Shown here: one piece after another, positions 27,153 through 36,910 of the stretch | How the letters are laid out: every line of letters begins with the position of its first letter | How positions within the stretch are numbered: the stretch's first letter is position 1 | Assembly: GCF_003253745.1 (NCBI RefSeq) | Contig: NZ_MZXV01000027.1 | Coordinates: 124,001-188,000 of the forward strand | Direction: 5' to 3' | DNA length: 64,000 nt | Origin: Mesorhizobium kowhaii | GTDB lineage: Bacteria > Pseudomonadota > Alphaproteobacteria > Rhizobiales > Rhizobiaceae | Translations under genes and position numbers: made by a program | The notes under the pieces: model-generated | What the model was told of the DNA's origin: nothing | The model's database searches: none | What the model saw: only the letters and a program-made list of their open reading frames with translations

Positions 27153-29705
27153 CTAAATCATCGTATCCTGCTGGCGTTGCACAATTTTCTCCACGGCGTC
27201 TTGCGGCACGTTGAGCTGCGCCAGCGCCCTTCGCACGATGCTTGGCCAATCCTGCATCGGGCAGCTCTTTAAGCCGGCAAAACGATCTTTGCCGATGAAG
27301 AAATTGCGCGTCGCGTGGAAGCCGAGCGCCCGATAGACCTCGAATTGCTCTTCATTGAAGAACTGATCCAAGGTCGTTTGATGGGGGAATTGCGGGTAAC
27401 GCCGACGATAGTCGCGTATCATGTCGCTTTCGTCACCGCTCATGCATGACTTGATGTAGATCAGCACGCCGTGCTCGTCTTCTCCATAGTCAATTCTACC
27501 GATCGCGACGTGGGGGCCATGGAACGGCTCCTCATCGGTAGGGCTGTCGTTCAGCTTCTCCTCGGTTGCCTGCGCATTCGAGCGTCGAAGCTCGGCCCAA
27601 GGCAGATCTATCAGAATGCCGAGATCAATTCGTGCATAGCGCTCGACCCGAATGAGCGAGTTGAAATCGAGCGTCGGGTCGGCCTCGGCGTCGGCCACGA
27701 CGATAACCTTACAGCGCCTTTTTAGCAGCTCATAAAGGCCCAGATTGTCGAAATGGCCTCCATCCGTCAGGTAAACATTGCTTGTCAGTTCATCGACTTT
27801 GCCCAACGCTTCCTTGGCAAAGTACCAGGGCGCGACATGGGCCAGCCATCTCCGCAGGCCCGACCGGTCACCGACGAACCGCGGGTTTGGAAGCCAGTAC
27901 CCCAGGCGTACGTTCAGCGCAGCTAAGCTGAAAGTCAGGGCGCGGATGGTGTTCGCCCCCATATTTGCGGATGCCGCCGCTCCCGAGATAGCCATTGCCG
28001 TGCCAATATTGAGATTGCGGTCGGCCTGCTCAACTGAATCCGTCGCGACGTAGCCCGTTGCCTGGCTGCCGGTATAGAGTGGGCTGAGAAAGAAGGCATC
28101 GGCACTGCGACCGCGCCTGCCGAGATAGGGCGAGCCCTCCAGATTGACCGTGGTGTTTATGATCAGATACGGCGAGAACCAAATGGAATCAGCCCAGTTT
28201 CCTGGTGAGCCGGGCTTCAGCGACGTCAATTTGAACTGATCGACATCGGTCTCCCGTTTTCGCGCTTTCCGGTCTTTGAGCCATCGCTTCAAGGGAGCGA
28301 GCACGCGCTTTTTTTCAACAAGTTCGCTCTTGGCGCCGTCTCTCAGCTTGTCCAGCCGCCAAAGGAATGCCCTGCTCAGACGGTCCCGGTAGTAGCCGTG
28401 GAGCGAATTCGCGTTTGGCGTAACCAGCAATGAGAAAACAATGAGCAGGCCGGCCACGATCGCATAGTTCTCGCGTGCATTTCCGGTGACAGCTGCCGCG
28501 TCGCCACCGCTAATTCCCGCATAGGACAGGCTTAGATAAACCACCCACAGGAATATCGGCACCACCACAGACAGGCAGTACAACAGGACCTTGGAAGCCA
28601 GATGTCTAGCGATTCCGGTCCACGAATTGTCGCCCTTCGAGGCAACCACAACGGCGATAAGCTTGTTGCCAAAGGCGGCAAGCCCGGCCGACATGCCGAC
28701 AAGGACACTCCAGAGCCCGCTCAGTGAGTTCGGCATATGGATCAAGGCGCACCCGACCCAGTTGATCGCTTTGCAATCCTTTGGTGGATTCGCCGCGTCG
28801 AAGAGGCCGGCGAGAACGTAAGCCTGAAACTCGAAGAAGGCGATCAGCAGGCACACGATAAAGACAAATGCAAAAACCCGGCTGGTCGTTTCTCGCTCTA
28901 CAAGCGTGGTCATGCGATCGGGCCGCTTCGAAGGCAAAAAAGCAAATATCGAATAGCCAATCTGGATAAGGCCAAATGCAGTCACCAGAACGATCGACCA
29001 AAAGAAGACGCTTTGCGAATTCCTGGTCAATTTTTCGAAGATGGGCAGCCGCAGTGACGCTTCCGTCGGGTTGATCAGGATGGTCAGCCAGGCAAGCGTC
29101 ACAAGAGCCGCAAGGAAAATCATCGCGTTGACCAGCAGTCCACGCAGCAGCACCACGAGGCCGACAATGACGTCGATAAATCCATTTGGCGCCAGATAGT
29201 TGGAATAATGCCGAATGTGCTGGGTCTCGAGGGACTCCGGACCGCCGAGTGTGCTTGTGAACGGAAAAACACCATCCGTCTGCATCAGCCCGGCGACCAG
29301 CGACGTGCCGATGTAGCCGCCTCCGGAAACCGTCGATAGGTAATCGACATTGTCGAACACCTTCGGCTGGTCCTCTTCGGTGATGGACTCCAGCGCCTGC
29401 AGAACGCCCATGCAAAATGCCGCCGAACGAACGCCTCCGCCTGAACACGCAAGGCCTGTCAGGTCGCGCTCCGCCTCGATTCTGGGATAAGGGTCACCGC
29501 GCTCATCCGCCGTCCCCGATGTCACCACATGGACCCGGGCCGCACGGCTCGCCGCCACGGACGGCGCATTCGGCGGTCTCTTCCCGCCCTTTTTGTCCGC
29601 CGCACGTCTGGCGGCGATCAGTTCTCGGCGACGGCTGACAACGGAAGCCTCGGCGATCATCACATCGTAGAACGAAATCGGGAGTGTTTCAGCGTCTCCA
29701 GACAT
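27153..29705 (-). CDS. Large membrane-embedded patatin-like phospholipase
   Basis: About 850 residues. The oxyanion motif GLACSGGGVRSAAFCMGVLQ and the nucleophile region YLSTVSGGGYIGTSL resemble patatin/cPLA2 active sites; the catalytic Asp fits LTDGGHFDNLGLYELL much later. Between them lie five to seven hydrophobic segments (around 175-420), so the hydrolase is split by a membrane domain. It may hydrolyse acyl esters at the inner membrane. I prefer ATG 29705 (MSGDAETLP); an in-frame ATG at 29822 would add 39 residues, and neither has a good ribosome site. Base composition looks less GC-rich than its neighbours. It stands alone. Confidence 0.8.
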   Translation of the reverse strand: MSGDAETLPISFYDVMIAEASVVSRRRELIAARRAADKKGGKRPPNAPSVAASRAARVHVVTSGTADERGDPYPRIEAERDLTGLACSGGGVRSAAFCMGVLQALESITEEDQPKVFDNVDYLSTVSGGGYIGTSLVAGLMQTDGVFPFTSTLGGPESLETQHIRHYSNYLAPNGFIDVIVGLVVLLRGLLVNAMIFLAALVTLAWLTILINPTEASLRLPIFEKLTRNSQSVFFWSIVLVTAFGLIQIGYSIFAFLPSKRPDRMTTLVERETTSRVFAFVFIVCLLIAFFEFQAYVLAGLFDAANPPKDCKAINWVGCALIHMPNSLSGLWSVLVGMSAGLAAFGNKLIAVVVASKGDNSWTGIARHLASKVLLYCLSVVVPIFLWVVYLSLSYAGISGGDAAAVTGNARENYAIVAGLLIVFSLLVTPNANSLHGYYRDRLSRAFLWRLDKLRDGAKSELVEKKRVLAPLKRWLKDRKARKRETDVDQFKLTSLKPGSPGNWADSIWFSPYLIINTTVNLEGSPYLGRRGRSADAFFLSPLYTGSQATGYVATDSVEQADRNLNIGTAMAISGAAASANMGANTIRALTFSLAALNVRLGYWLPNPRFVGDRSGLRRWLAHVAPWYFAKEALGKVDELTSNVYLTDGGHFDNLGLYELLKRRCKVIVVADAEADPTLDFNSLIRVERYARIDLGILIDLPWAELRRSNAQATEEKLNDSPTDEEPFHGPHVAIGRIDYGEDEHGVLIYIKSCMSGDESDMIRDYRRRYPQFPHQTTLDQFFNEEQFEVYRALGFHATRNFFIGKDRFAGLKSCPMQDWPSIVRRALAQLNVPQDAVEKIVQRQQDTMI

Positions 29706-29860
29706 GACATTGCTCGGGTGGCAAGAGAACTTTCCGACTGAGAAGATGCTCCCGAAACGCGAAAAATGACATGGTGCGATAGCCCATGAACGCGATTTCT
29801 GTTTCACTTGATCGATGGGCAACGGGCCGGCGCACGTGATTCATCGCCGGGCCAGCCAAA

Positions 29861-30625
29861 TCAGGCGGCTGCGCTGTCTAGAAAATCGTGAAAATGCACG
29901 ATCACCCCATCCGCATCGATCAGGATCACGGCATAGGCCGGCGGCTCATGGCCGAGGCTCCAGCTCTGCGAGAAATCGAGCGCGGTCTGATGATTGGTGC
30001 TGCGCAGCGTGCTGACGGGAATGCCGCGCCAGTTGCCGGCGATCAGCCGGTGGACGTGTCCGGCGAAGATGTGGCGAACATTGCCGTGACGCAGCAGAAC
30101 CGCATGCAAGGCATCGGCATCGGCGAGCCGGACACGGTCGAGCTCGGGGATGTGTATCCGGAACGGCGGATGGTGCATGAAGAGGAAGACCGGCCGATCG
30201 CGGGCCTCTTGCAACCGTTCATCCAGCCAGTCGAGACGCGCTGCGCATAGTTTGCCTTCGACATGTCCGCTGTCCAGCGTGTCGAGCAGGATCAGGCGGC
30301 CTTCGCGGCTGTCGACGACGCTCTGGACAAAACCGCGCTCTGCGGCTGCCTCCGGAAACATCTCGAGAAACAGCGCCCGGTCGTCATGGTTGCCGAGCAT
30401 CAGCCGGCAGGGCAGACCGAACCCTGCCAGTCTTTCCCTCAGCGCAGCATAGGCGGCGCGCTCGCCGTCATTGGTCAGGTACCCGGAAATCACCACCAGA
30501 TCGGCGTCGGCATGGTTGCTGCCGATGTCGGCAAGGCAGGCTTCCAACCTGGAGAGCGGATTGGAGCCGTATAGAAGACCGCCCGGCGTCATCAGATGCG
30601 GATCGGATATCTGAATGACTTTCAT
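29861..30625 (-). CDS. Metallophosphoesterase, CpdA/GpdQ-like, with altered metal-site motif
   Basis: A 254-residue phosphodiesterase of the class III cyclic-nucleotide or glycerophosphodiester type. Motif I is QISDPHL, motif III is LMLGNHDDRA, followed by FLFMHHPPF and the final GHVHRLIAG. Motif II, normally GDxxxxG with an Asp bridging both metals, reads ISGYLTNDG: the Asp is a Tyr (TAC for GAC). Activity may therefore be lost or changed. The start at ATG 30625 fits the family N-terminus (MKVIQISDPH). It lies 75 bp past the bdhA stop on the same strand. Confidence 0.85.
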   Translation of the reverse strand: MKVIQISDPHLMTPGGLLYGSNPLSRLEACLADIGSNHADADLVVISGYLTNDGERAAYAALRERLAGFGLPCRLMLGNHDDRALFLEMFPEAAAERGFVQSVVDSREGRLILLDTLDSGHVEGKLCAARLDWLDERLQEARDRPVFLFMHHPPFRIHIPELDRVRLADADALHAVLLRHGNVRHIFAGHVHRLIAGNWRGIPVSTLRSTNHQTALDFSQSWSLGHEPPAYAVILIDADGVIVHFHDFLDSAAA

Positions 30626-30699
30626 GGACCTGACCGGAATGCTTTCCTGCCGGCGCGCCTGGCGGCACCAGCCGGCAAACGGAACGCCTTGACTACCCT

Positions 30700-31488
30700 C
30701 TACTGTGCGGTCCAGCCGCCGTCCATCGGCAAGGTGGTGCCGGTGATCTGCTTGGCTGAGTCCGAGCACAGGAACAGCGTCAGCGCCGCAAGCTCGTCGA
30801 CGGTGACGAACTCCTTGGTCGGCTGCGCCGCCAGCAGCACGTCGTGCTTGACCTGCTCCTCGGTCATGCCGCGCGCCTTCATCGTGTCGGGAATCTGCTT
30901 TTCGACCAATGGCGTCCAGACATAGCCCGGCGCGATCGCGTTGACGGTGATGCCGTCAAGCGCCACCTCGAGCGCCACCGTCTTGGTCAGTCCCGCAATT
31001 CCGTGCTTGGCCGACACATAGGCTGATTTGAACGGCGAAGCGACCAGCGCGTGCGCGGAAGCCGTGTTGATGATGCGGCCCCATTTGCGTGCCTTCATGC
31101 CGGGCAGCGCCGCCTTGATCGCATAGAAGGCGGCGAGCAGGTTGATACGGATGATGGCTTCCCATTTGTCGTCCGGGAAGTCCTCGATCGGCGCGACATG
31201 CTGGATGCCGGCATTGTTGACCAGGATATCGAGACTGCCAAACGCCGCCTCGGCCTCATGCACCATGGCGCTCACCGCCGCACCGCCCATCATGTTGGCA
31301 TCGGAGTAGCGGCACTTGACGCCGAAATCCTTCTCGATGCCGGCCCGCTCCTGCTCGATTGCCGCGGCATCGCCCAGACCGTTGATGGTGACGTTGGCGC
31401 CTTCGGCGGCAAAGGCGCGGGCGATGGCCAGACCGATGCCGCTGGTCGAGCCGGTAACGAGGGCGTTCTTCGAGGACAGGGAAGCCAT
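30700..31488 (-). CDS. bdhA: 3-hydroxybutyrate dehydrogenase
   Basis: A 262-residue short-chain dehydrogenase. The cofactor loop is TGSTSGIGLAIARAFA, NNAGIQH follows, and the catalytic Ser, Tyr and Lys are in NTASAHALVASPFKSAYVSAKHG. The C-terminal GTTLPMDGGWTAQ is typical of BdhA. It oxidises D-3-hydroxybutyrate to acetoacetate in PHB turnover. The start ATG 31488 matches the family length. It is divergent from acetoacetate decarboxylase, which uses its product. Confidence 0.93.
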   Translation of the reverse strand: MASLSSKNALVTGSTSGIGLAIARAFAAEGANVTINGLGDAAAIEQERAGIEKDFGVKCRYSDANMMGGAAVSAMVHEAEAAFGSLDILVNNAGIQHVAPIEDFPDDKWEAIIRINLLAAFYAIKAALPGMKARKWGRIINTASAHALVASPFKSAYVSAKHGIAGLTKTVALEVALDGITVNAIAPGYVWTPLVEKQIPDTMKARGMTEEQVKHDVLLAAQPTKEFVTVDELAALTLFLCSDSAKQITGTTLPMDGGWTAQ

Positions 31489-31678
31489 GATGATCTCGCG
31501 AGAGGTGGGAGGGAACGAAAGACGGTGCGGCCTTGTGCGCCGCAGCATGACAATGCCATGGCGATATGTCGGCGCGATTACAGCATTGCGACAACCGCCT
31601 TGGCCCCTGGCGCCGTGGTCTTTGAGCTGACACGGCTCTGTCATGGTGCCGTGCAACATAATCAATTGCGCATTCGCG

Positions 31679-31694
31679 CGTTCATTCCTGAACG
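31679..31694. promoter_or_regulatory. Palindrome in the bdhA/adc divergent promoter region
   Basis: CGTTCA-TTCC-TGAACG: 6-bp perfect arms, 33 bp upstream of the adc start and 191 bp upstream of bdhA. It is a candidate operator controlling one or both genes; the regulator is unknown. Confidence 0.35.
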
Positions 31695-31726
31695 AAATTT
31701 GATCTGAAAGAAACCGGGGGTGCAGC

Positions 31727-32473
31727 TTGGAAATCGCCGATGTCCTGAAGCGCGCCTATGCGATGCCGCTGACCAACCCGTCTTTCCCGCCCGGGCCATA
31801 TCGTTTCTTCAACCGCGAATACGTCATCATCACCTATCGCACCACGCGCGAGGCCCTGGAGGCCGTCGTGCCGGAGCCGCTGGAAATTGACGAGCCGCTG
31901 GTCAAATACGAGTTCATCCGCATGCCGGACTCGACCGGCTTCGGCGACTACACCGAGACCGGCCAGGTCATACCGGTGCGCTACAAGGGCGAGCACGGCG
32001 CCTATGTCCATTCGATGTATCTCGATGACGATGCGCCGATCGCCGGCGGCCGCGAGCTGTGGGGCTTTCCCAAGAAGCTGGCCAACCCCAAGATCGTGCA
32101 TGAAGGCGAAGTGATCGTCGGCACGCTGCACTATGGCAGCGTTCTGTGCGCCACCGGCACCATGGGCTACAAGCACAAGGCCGTCGACCGCGATCCGGTC
32201 CTCGCTTCACTGGCAGCGCCCAATTTCCTGATCAAGATCATCCCCCATGTCGACGGCACGCCGCGCATCTGCGAGCTGGTCCGCTACCACCTCACCGACA
32301 TCACGCTGAAGGAAGCCTGGACGGCGCCCGCAGCGCTCGATCTGCGGCCCCACGTCATGGCCGACGTGGCGCGGCTGCCGGTCCTCGACATCGTGTCCGC
32401 CGTCCACTTCACCGCCGATCTGACGCTTGGACTGGGCGAGGTGGTGCACGACTATCTCGCCGACCGCACCTGA
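31727..32473 (+). CDS. adc: Acetoacetate decarboxylase
   Basis: A 248-residue enzyme. The Schiff-base lysine is in the [12 protein letters not shown] motif (K116 next to K117, as in the clostridial K115/K116 pair). [20 protein letters not shown] and the [14 protein letters not shown] stretch are also typical. It converts acetoacetate to acetone and CO2. The start is TTG at 31727 with GGGGG just upstream. It is divergent from bdhA and followed by a palindromic repeat and the patatin gene. Confidence 0.92.
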   Translation: MEIADVLKRAYAMPLTNPSFPPGPYRFFNREYVIITYRTTREALEAVVPEPLEIDEPLVKYEFIRMPDSTGFGDYTETGQVIPVRYKGEHGAYVHSMYLDDDAPIAGGRELWGFPKKLANPKIVHEGEVIVGTLHYGSVLCATGTMGYKHKAVDRDPVLASLAAPNFLIKIIPHVDGTPRICELVRYHLTDITLKEAWTAPAALDLRPHVMADVARLPVLDIVSAVHFTADLTLGLGEVVHDYLADRT

Positions 32474-32488
32474 CCGCATCCAAACAGA

Positions 32489-32535
32489 ACATGATCCCGA
32501 AAAGCGGGAACCGGTTTTCGGACAAGATCATGCTC
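32489..32535. repeat. Dispersed intergenic palindrome, copy 1
   Basis: The arms read ATGATCCCGAAAA and TTTTCGGACAAGATCAT around a GCGGGAACCGG centre. It belongs to the same family as the elements at 53740 and, more loosely, 38401, 48400 and 57553. It lies between adc and the patatin gene. Confidence 0.7.
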
Positions 32536-32558
32536 AAACAAAGTCGGAGACCAAAGCC

Positions 32559-33719
32559 GTGCTTGAACGCAATCGCACGAAGGAGGCCACGGCCACCATC
32601 GAGGAAATCTCGGCGCAGTATGATCGCGTCGCGCTGGTGTTTCAGGGTGGCGGCGCGCTCGGCGCCTATCAGGCCGGGGTCTATCAGGCACTGGCCGACG
32701 CCGGCTGCGAACCGAGCTGGCTTTCCGGCGTGTCGATCGGCGCCATCAATGCGGCGATCATCGCCGGCAATGAATCAAGCCGCCGCCTGCAGCGTCTCGA
32801 GCAATTCTGGCAGACGATCTCGGGCCGCAAGATCTGGGCCTATACGCCGGAAGGCGACATCTACCGCGACATCCGCAACCGCACCAGTTCGTGGATGACG
32901 ATGACAATGGGCCAGCCCGGCTTCTTCAAGCCACGCAATCCCAATCCCTGGTTCGAACAGCCGGGAGCCGACGGCGCCACCAGCTTCTATGACACGGCCG
33001 AGTTGAAGGAGACGCTGGAAACCCTGATCGACTTCGATATCCTCAACGACGGCAAGAAGCGGCTGAGCGTCGGCGCGGTCAATGTCAGGACCGGCAACTT
33101 CGTCTATTTCGACACCGAGAAAGTGCGCATCGAACCGGAGCACATCATGGCAAGCGGCGCGCTGCCGCCGGCCTTTCCGTCGATCCGCATCGAGGGCGAA
33201 TACTACTGGGATGGCGGCATCGTCTCCAACACGCCGCTGCAATACCTTCTCGACCAGGAAGAGGACCGCTCCTCGCTGGTGTTCCAGGTCGACCTGTTCA
33301 GCGCGCGCGGCACCTTGCCACGCGGCATGGCCGACGTGCTGTCGCGGCACAAGGACATCATGTATTCCAGCCGCACGCGGCAGAACACCGACAATTTCCA
33401 GCGCATCCATGCGCTGAAGATGAAGCTGCTCGAGGCGCTGAAGCGCGTGCCAGCCGAACTGTTGAAGGAAGGCGAAAAAGAGCTGATCGAGGACTATTCG
33501 CAGGCCGGCGTCGTCAACATCGTCCACCTGATCTACCAGCACAAAGGCTATGAGGGACACGCCAAGGACTACGAATTCTCCGGCACCTCGATGCGCGAGC
33601 ACTGGGAGATGGGGCTGGAAGACACGCAGCGCACGCTGCGCCATCGCCAGTGGCTGACACTGCCGACCAATGTCGAGGGCGTCGCCATCCACGATCTGCA
33701 CCGCGAGGATCCAACCTGA
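32559..33719 (+). CDS. Patatin-like phospholipase family protein
   Basis: A 386-residue protein. The oxyanion hole is in VFQGGGALGAYQAGV, the nucleophile Ser is in GVSIGAINAA (GxSxG), and the dyad Asp is in DGGIVSNTPLQYL. The C-terminal part (HKDIMYSSRTRQNTDNFQRI) is typical of the DUF3734-containing bacterial patatins found near bdhA genes, which may link it to PHB or lipid turnover. I start at GTG 32559, with CGGAGA 8 bp upstream; frames reaching further upstream run through the palindromic repeat. Confidence 0.88.
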   Translation: MLERNRTKEATATIEEISAQYDRVALVFQGGGALGAYQAGVYQALADAGCEPSWLSGVSIGAINAAIIAGNESSRRLQRLEQFWQTISGRKIWAYTPEGDIYRDIRNRTSSWMTMTMGQPGFFKPRNPNPWFEQPGADGATSFYDTAELKETLETLIDFDILNDGKKRLSVGAVNVRTGNFVYFDTEKVRIEPEHIMASGALPPAFPSIRIEGEYYWDGGIVSNTPLQYLLDQEEDRSSLVFQVDLFSARGTLPRGMADVLSRHKDIMYSSRTRQNTDNFQRIHALKMKLLEALKRVPAELLKEGEKELIEDYSQAGVVNIVHLIYQHKGYEGHAKDYEFSGTSMREHWEMGLEDTQRTLRHRQWLTLPTNVEGVAIHDLHREDPT

Positions 33720-33873
33720 CGTCTTAGCTGGCGCCTTCGTCTGACGAGGGCATCGGCAAATCCACAGTTCACCGGCCAAGGCCTTCAGGCGTATGGGAAT
33801 GTGCCCGAAGGCCTTGCCTTGAATGACACGTGGCCGAACACAATCCCGAACACGCCACAGCCGCCCCAAACGA

Positions 33874-33901
33874 AAAACGGCGCCGAAACCGGCGCCGTTT
33901 T
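33874..33901. terminator. Bidirectional rho-independent terminator
   Basis: AAAACGGCGCC, a GAAACC loop, GGCGCCGTTTT: a GC-rich stem with A-run and T-run on both sides, placed between the convergent patatin and PiT genes. Confidence 0.85.
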
Positions 33902-33986
33902 CATTTCAATGGTTGATTGTCTGCTCAGAACACCTGGCGGAAGATGATGAACAGCACGAAGGCGAGCGTGATCGAGCACGGCAAGG

Positions 33987-35525
33987 TCAGCACCCAGGCA
34001 AGCAGCAGATTGCGCACCGTCGACCATTGAGCCCCGAACCGTTGGCAGCCATCGTTCCGGCGACGCCAGACGACAGTACGTGGGTTGTCGACACCGGCAG
34101 TCCGAGCCGGTCGGCCATGCCGATGGTCACCATCGCGACAAGCTCCGCGGCGGCACCCTGGCCATAGGTCAAATGGCTTTTGCCGATCTTCTCGCCGACC
34201 GTGACGACAATGCGTTTCCAGCCGACCATGGTGCCGAGGCCGAGCGCCAGGGCGACGGCGACCTTCACCCAGATCGGAATGAACTTCGTCGCGTTGTCGA
34301 CGGCCTTGTGGTAGTCGGTGACCGCTTTCAGATCGGTCGCCTCCATCGGCAGCAACTTCTTCTTGTCGATCAGCTTGAGCGCCTCGCCGATCAGGTAGAT
34401 GTCGTTGCGTGCGTTGCTGACCAGATCGGTGGGCACGTTGTCGACCGAGGCATAGGGCTGCAGGCCCGCTGTCGTGTTGTGGATGTAGGTCTGCAGCGCG
34501 ACCGTCGTCTGGTCGCTCCAGGTCCGGGTCCGCACGGCATCCTGGACAGCGGCCTTGGCATCGGTGACGGTGACGCCAGGCTTGGCATATTTGCCCAGCG
34601 CCTGCTCGACGCTGGCGGAGGCCGACTTGTAGGCCTCGAGGTAATTGATGTCGGGCGTGCGGTTCAGCGCGTAGGCCGTCGGCACGACACCGATCAGGAT
34701 CAGCATGATCAGGCCCATGCCCTTCTGTCCGTCATTGGAGCCATGCGCGAAGCTGACACCGGTGCAGGTGAAGATCAGCAGGGCGCGGATCCACCACGGC
34801 GGCGGCGTGTTGCCTTTCGGTGCTTCGTAGAGCGCTGGATTGCGCACCAGCAGCTTCATCGCATAGAGCAGGATCGCCGCCGCAAAGAAGCCGATGATCG
34901 GCGACACCAGCAAGGTGATGCCGACATTGGTCGCCTGCGACCAGTCGACACCGCTGGTGGCGCTGCCGGCAGGCGCCATGAACTGGTTGGCGAGGCCGAC
35001 GCCGATGATCGAGCCGACCATCGTGTGCGAGCTCGACGCCGGCAGGCCGAGGAACCAGGTGCCGAGATTCCACAGGATGGCGGCAACGAGCAGCGCGAAC
35101 ACCATGGCAAAGCCGGAGGAAGAGCCGACCTGCAGGATCAGTTCGACCGGCAACAGCGACAGGATGCCGAAAGCGACGGCGCCGCTCGAGGTGAGAACCC
35201 CGAGGAAATTGAAGGCGCCCGACCACATGACCGCGAACTCGGCCGGCAGGGAGCGTGTGTAGATGACCGTCGCCACCGCATTGGCGGTATCATGGAAGCC
35301 GTTGACGAACTCGAAGCCGAGCGCGATCAGCAAGGCAATACCGAGCAGGATCCACGGCACGGTCTTGGCCTCTGCCAGATCCTGGCTGAGCGCGTAGCCG
35401 ACATAGACAACGCCGATGAGCACCAGCACGCCGAAGGCCGGCAGGAACCACTTCGCGCTACCCGAACTATCCAGCGGATGATCCGGTCTCGGAATGCCCG
35501 CTTCACTGGAAACTATATCCACCAT
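33987..35525 (-). CDS. pit: Inorganic phosphate transporter, PiT family, C-terminally frameshifted
   Basis: A 512-residue readable frame with about ten membrane helices. PiT signatures are visible: GFEFVNGFHDTANAVATVIYT near the start and the late DRLGLPVSTTHVLSSGVAGT. A large soluble loop (about 270-400) lies between the halves. After NGSGL the frame gives GRRCAICCLPGC and stops, whereas the -1 frame continues WSTVRNLLLAWVLTLPCSI and ends in FIIFRQVF at 33925. One missing base near 34027-34035 thus removes the last membrane helix. It is a low-affinity phosphate/metal-phosphate symporter if intact (533 residues). Confidence 0.9.
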   Translation of the reverse strand: MVDIVSSEAGIPRPDHPLDSSGSAKWFLPAFGVLVLIGVVYVGYALSQDLAEAKTVPWILLGIALLIALGFEFVNGFHDTANAVATVIYTRSLPAEFAVMWSGAFNFLGVLTSSGAVAFGILSLLPVELILQVGSSSGFAMVFALLVAAILWNLGTWFLGLPASSSHTMVGSIIGVGLANQFMAPAGSATSGVDWSQATNVGITLLVSPIIGFFAAAILLYAMKLLVRNPALYEAPKGNTPPPWWIRALLIFTCTGVSFAHGSNDGQKGMGLIMLILIGVVPTAYALNRTPDINYLEAYKSASASVEQALGKYAKPGVTVTDAKAAVQDAVRTRTWSDQTTVALQTYIHNTTAGLQPYASVDNVPTDLVSNARNDIYLIGEALKLIDKKKLLPMEATDLKAVTDYHKAVDNATKFIPIWVKVAVALALGLGTMVGWKRIVVTVGEKIGKSHLTYGQGAAAELVAMVTIGMADRLGLPVSTTHVLSSGVAGTMAANGSGLNGRRCAICCLPGC

Positions 35526-35654
35526 GTCCCACTCCTATTGCATTGCAGCAAAGAACCGAGAAAGACGCTATGTCCGCACGATGAACCCTGTGTGACGATG
35601 TCGGCCGCCATATCCGCGGATGCGCCGGGGCGAAAAGCGTGGTGACCGATGCTC

Positions 35655-36869
35655 TCAGGCGCCGCTGGAGCGCGTCTTCAGGATCGCCGAAAACAGCGGA
35701 TCGAAGGCCCGGCTGATCGGCGCCGCGGCAGCACCGAGCGCGATCGACCAGGGATCGGTGGTGCCGAGCTGCAGGCGCGGCAAATTCCGCCCTGGTCGGT
35801 CGGCAATCGACGGCAGCAGCGGATGCATCGCCTCGACCAGCCGGCGGGCCAGGGCTTCCGGCGCTCCGCTGGTCAGGATGACGGTCTGCGGATCGAAGAT
35901 CGTTTCGATGAGATGCACGCTCCAGCGCAGATCATGCGCTGCACCATCGATCCAGGCCATGATCTTGGGATCCTCGGCCATGACCAGCGCATTCATCTGT
36001 TCGTAGATGTCTTTGTCGGCCGGGTTGAGGTCGAGATGCTGGTAAAGCGAAGCCAGCGACGCGCGATGTTCGAGCGGCGTCGAGCCGGGGCCGGCCGGCG
36101 ACAGCAGCGCCATGCCGATCTCGCCGGCATTGCCATGGCCGCCGCTGTAGAGCTCACCATTGAGGATCAATCCGGTGCCGATGCCGTAACCGACGTAGAG
36201 GCAGACCGCGTGATCGACGCCGTGCGCCGCGCCAACGATGCGTTCCGCCGTCGCGCAGGCGGCGGAGTCGTTCTGCAGGCTGACATTGAGGCCCGTGCCT
36301 TCGGCCAGAGTCTCCAGCAGTGGGAATTTCTGCCACGCCGGCATCATCCATTTGTCGTCCGAATTCTTCAGCCCGAAAGGACCCGGCATGGCGACGCCGA
36401 GGCCGACTAGCCTCTCTTCGGACTGGGCGGAGATCTCGGAAAGTTCACGTCGGACGCCGCCGACCAGGCCGAGGATCACCTCGACGCCCTTCGATGGCTC
36501 ATCGAACGGCAGGTTGGCCTCGGCCCGCGCCAGCACGCTGCCGACCAGGTCGACGGCGACCGCCCGCGTCAAATGGCGGTCGATCTGCAGCCCGATGGCG
36601 AAGGCGCCTTCGGGAACAAGCCAGTAAGGGGTCGAGGGCTGGCCCCTGCCCTTGCGCACCGCATCGAGAGCAACGACCAGGCCATCGCTTTCGAGGTCCT
36701 CGATGATGTTGGAGACCGCCTGCTTGGTGAGTTGGGTCGCCCGTGCCAGATCGGCGCGCGACAGGGCACCATTGAGACGCAGCGCCTCGATCATGACACG
36801 ACGGTTGTGGGCGCTCGTGCCTTCCTGATTGGTGCCGCTCTTGGCGCGGATCGGGCTGATATCGTCCAC
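35655..36869 (-). CDS. ROK-family transcriptional regulator
   Basis: A 404-residue regulator. The N-terminal winged helix has GALSRADLARATQLTKQAVSNI; the ROK sugar-binding domain starts near 85 and includes LGVAMPGPFG and YVGYGIGTGLILNG. The usual zinc motif CxCGxxGCxE is absent (PAGPGSTPLEH stands in its place), as in some rhizobial repressors. It is divergent from the sugar ABC operon at 37077 and probably represses it through the palindrome at 36911-36935 until a sugar ligand binds. Confidence 0.9.
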   Translation of the reverse strand: MDDISPIRAKSGTNQEGTSAHNRRVMIEALRLNGALSRADLARATQLTKQAVSNIIEDLESDGLVVALDAVRKGRGQPSTPYWLVPEGAFAIGLQIDRHLTRAVAVDLVGSVLARAEANLPFDEPSKGVEVILGLVGGVRRELSEISAQSEERLVGLGVAMPGPFGLKNSDDKWMMPAWQKFPLLETLAEGTGLNVSLQNDSAACATAERIVGAAHGVDHAVCLYVGYGIGTGLILNGELYSGGHGNAGEIGMALLSPAGPGSTPLEHRASLASLYQHLDLNPADKDIYEQMNALVMAEDPKIMAWIDGAAHDLRWSVHLIETIFDPQTVILTSGAPEALARRLVEAMHPLLPSIADRPGRNLPRLQLGTTDPWSIALGAAAAPISRAFDPLFSAILKTRSSGA

Positions 36870-36910
36870 CGGCGTTTCCCTCTTGACTCCATTAGGATAT
36901 TGATCGACTA

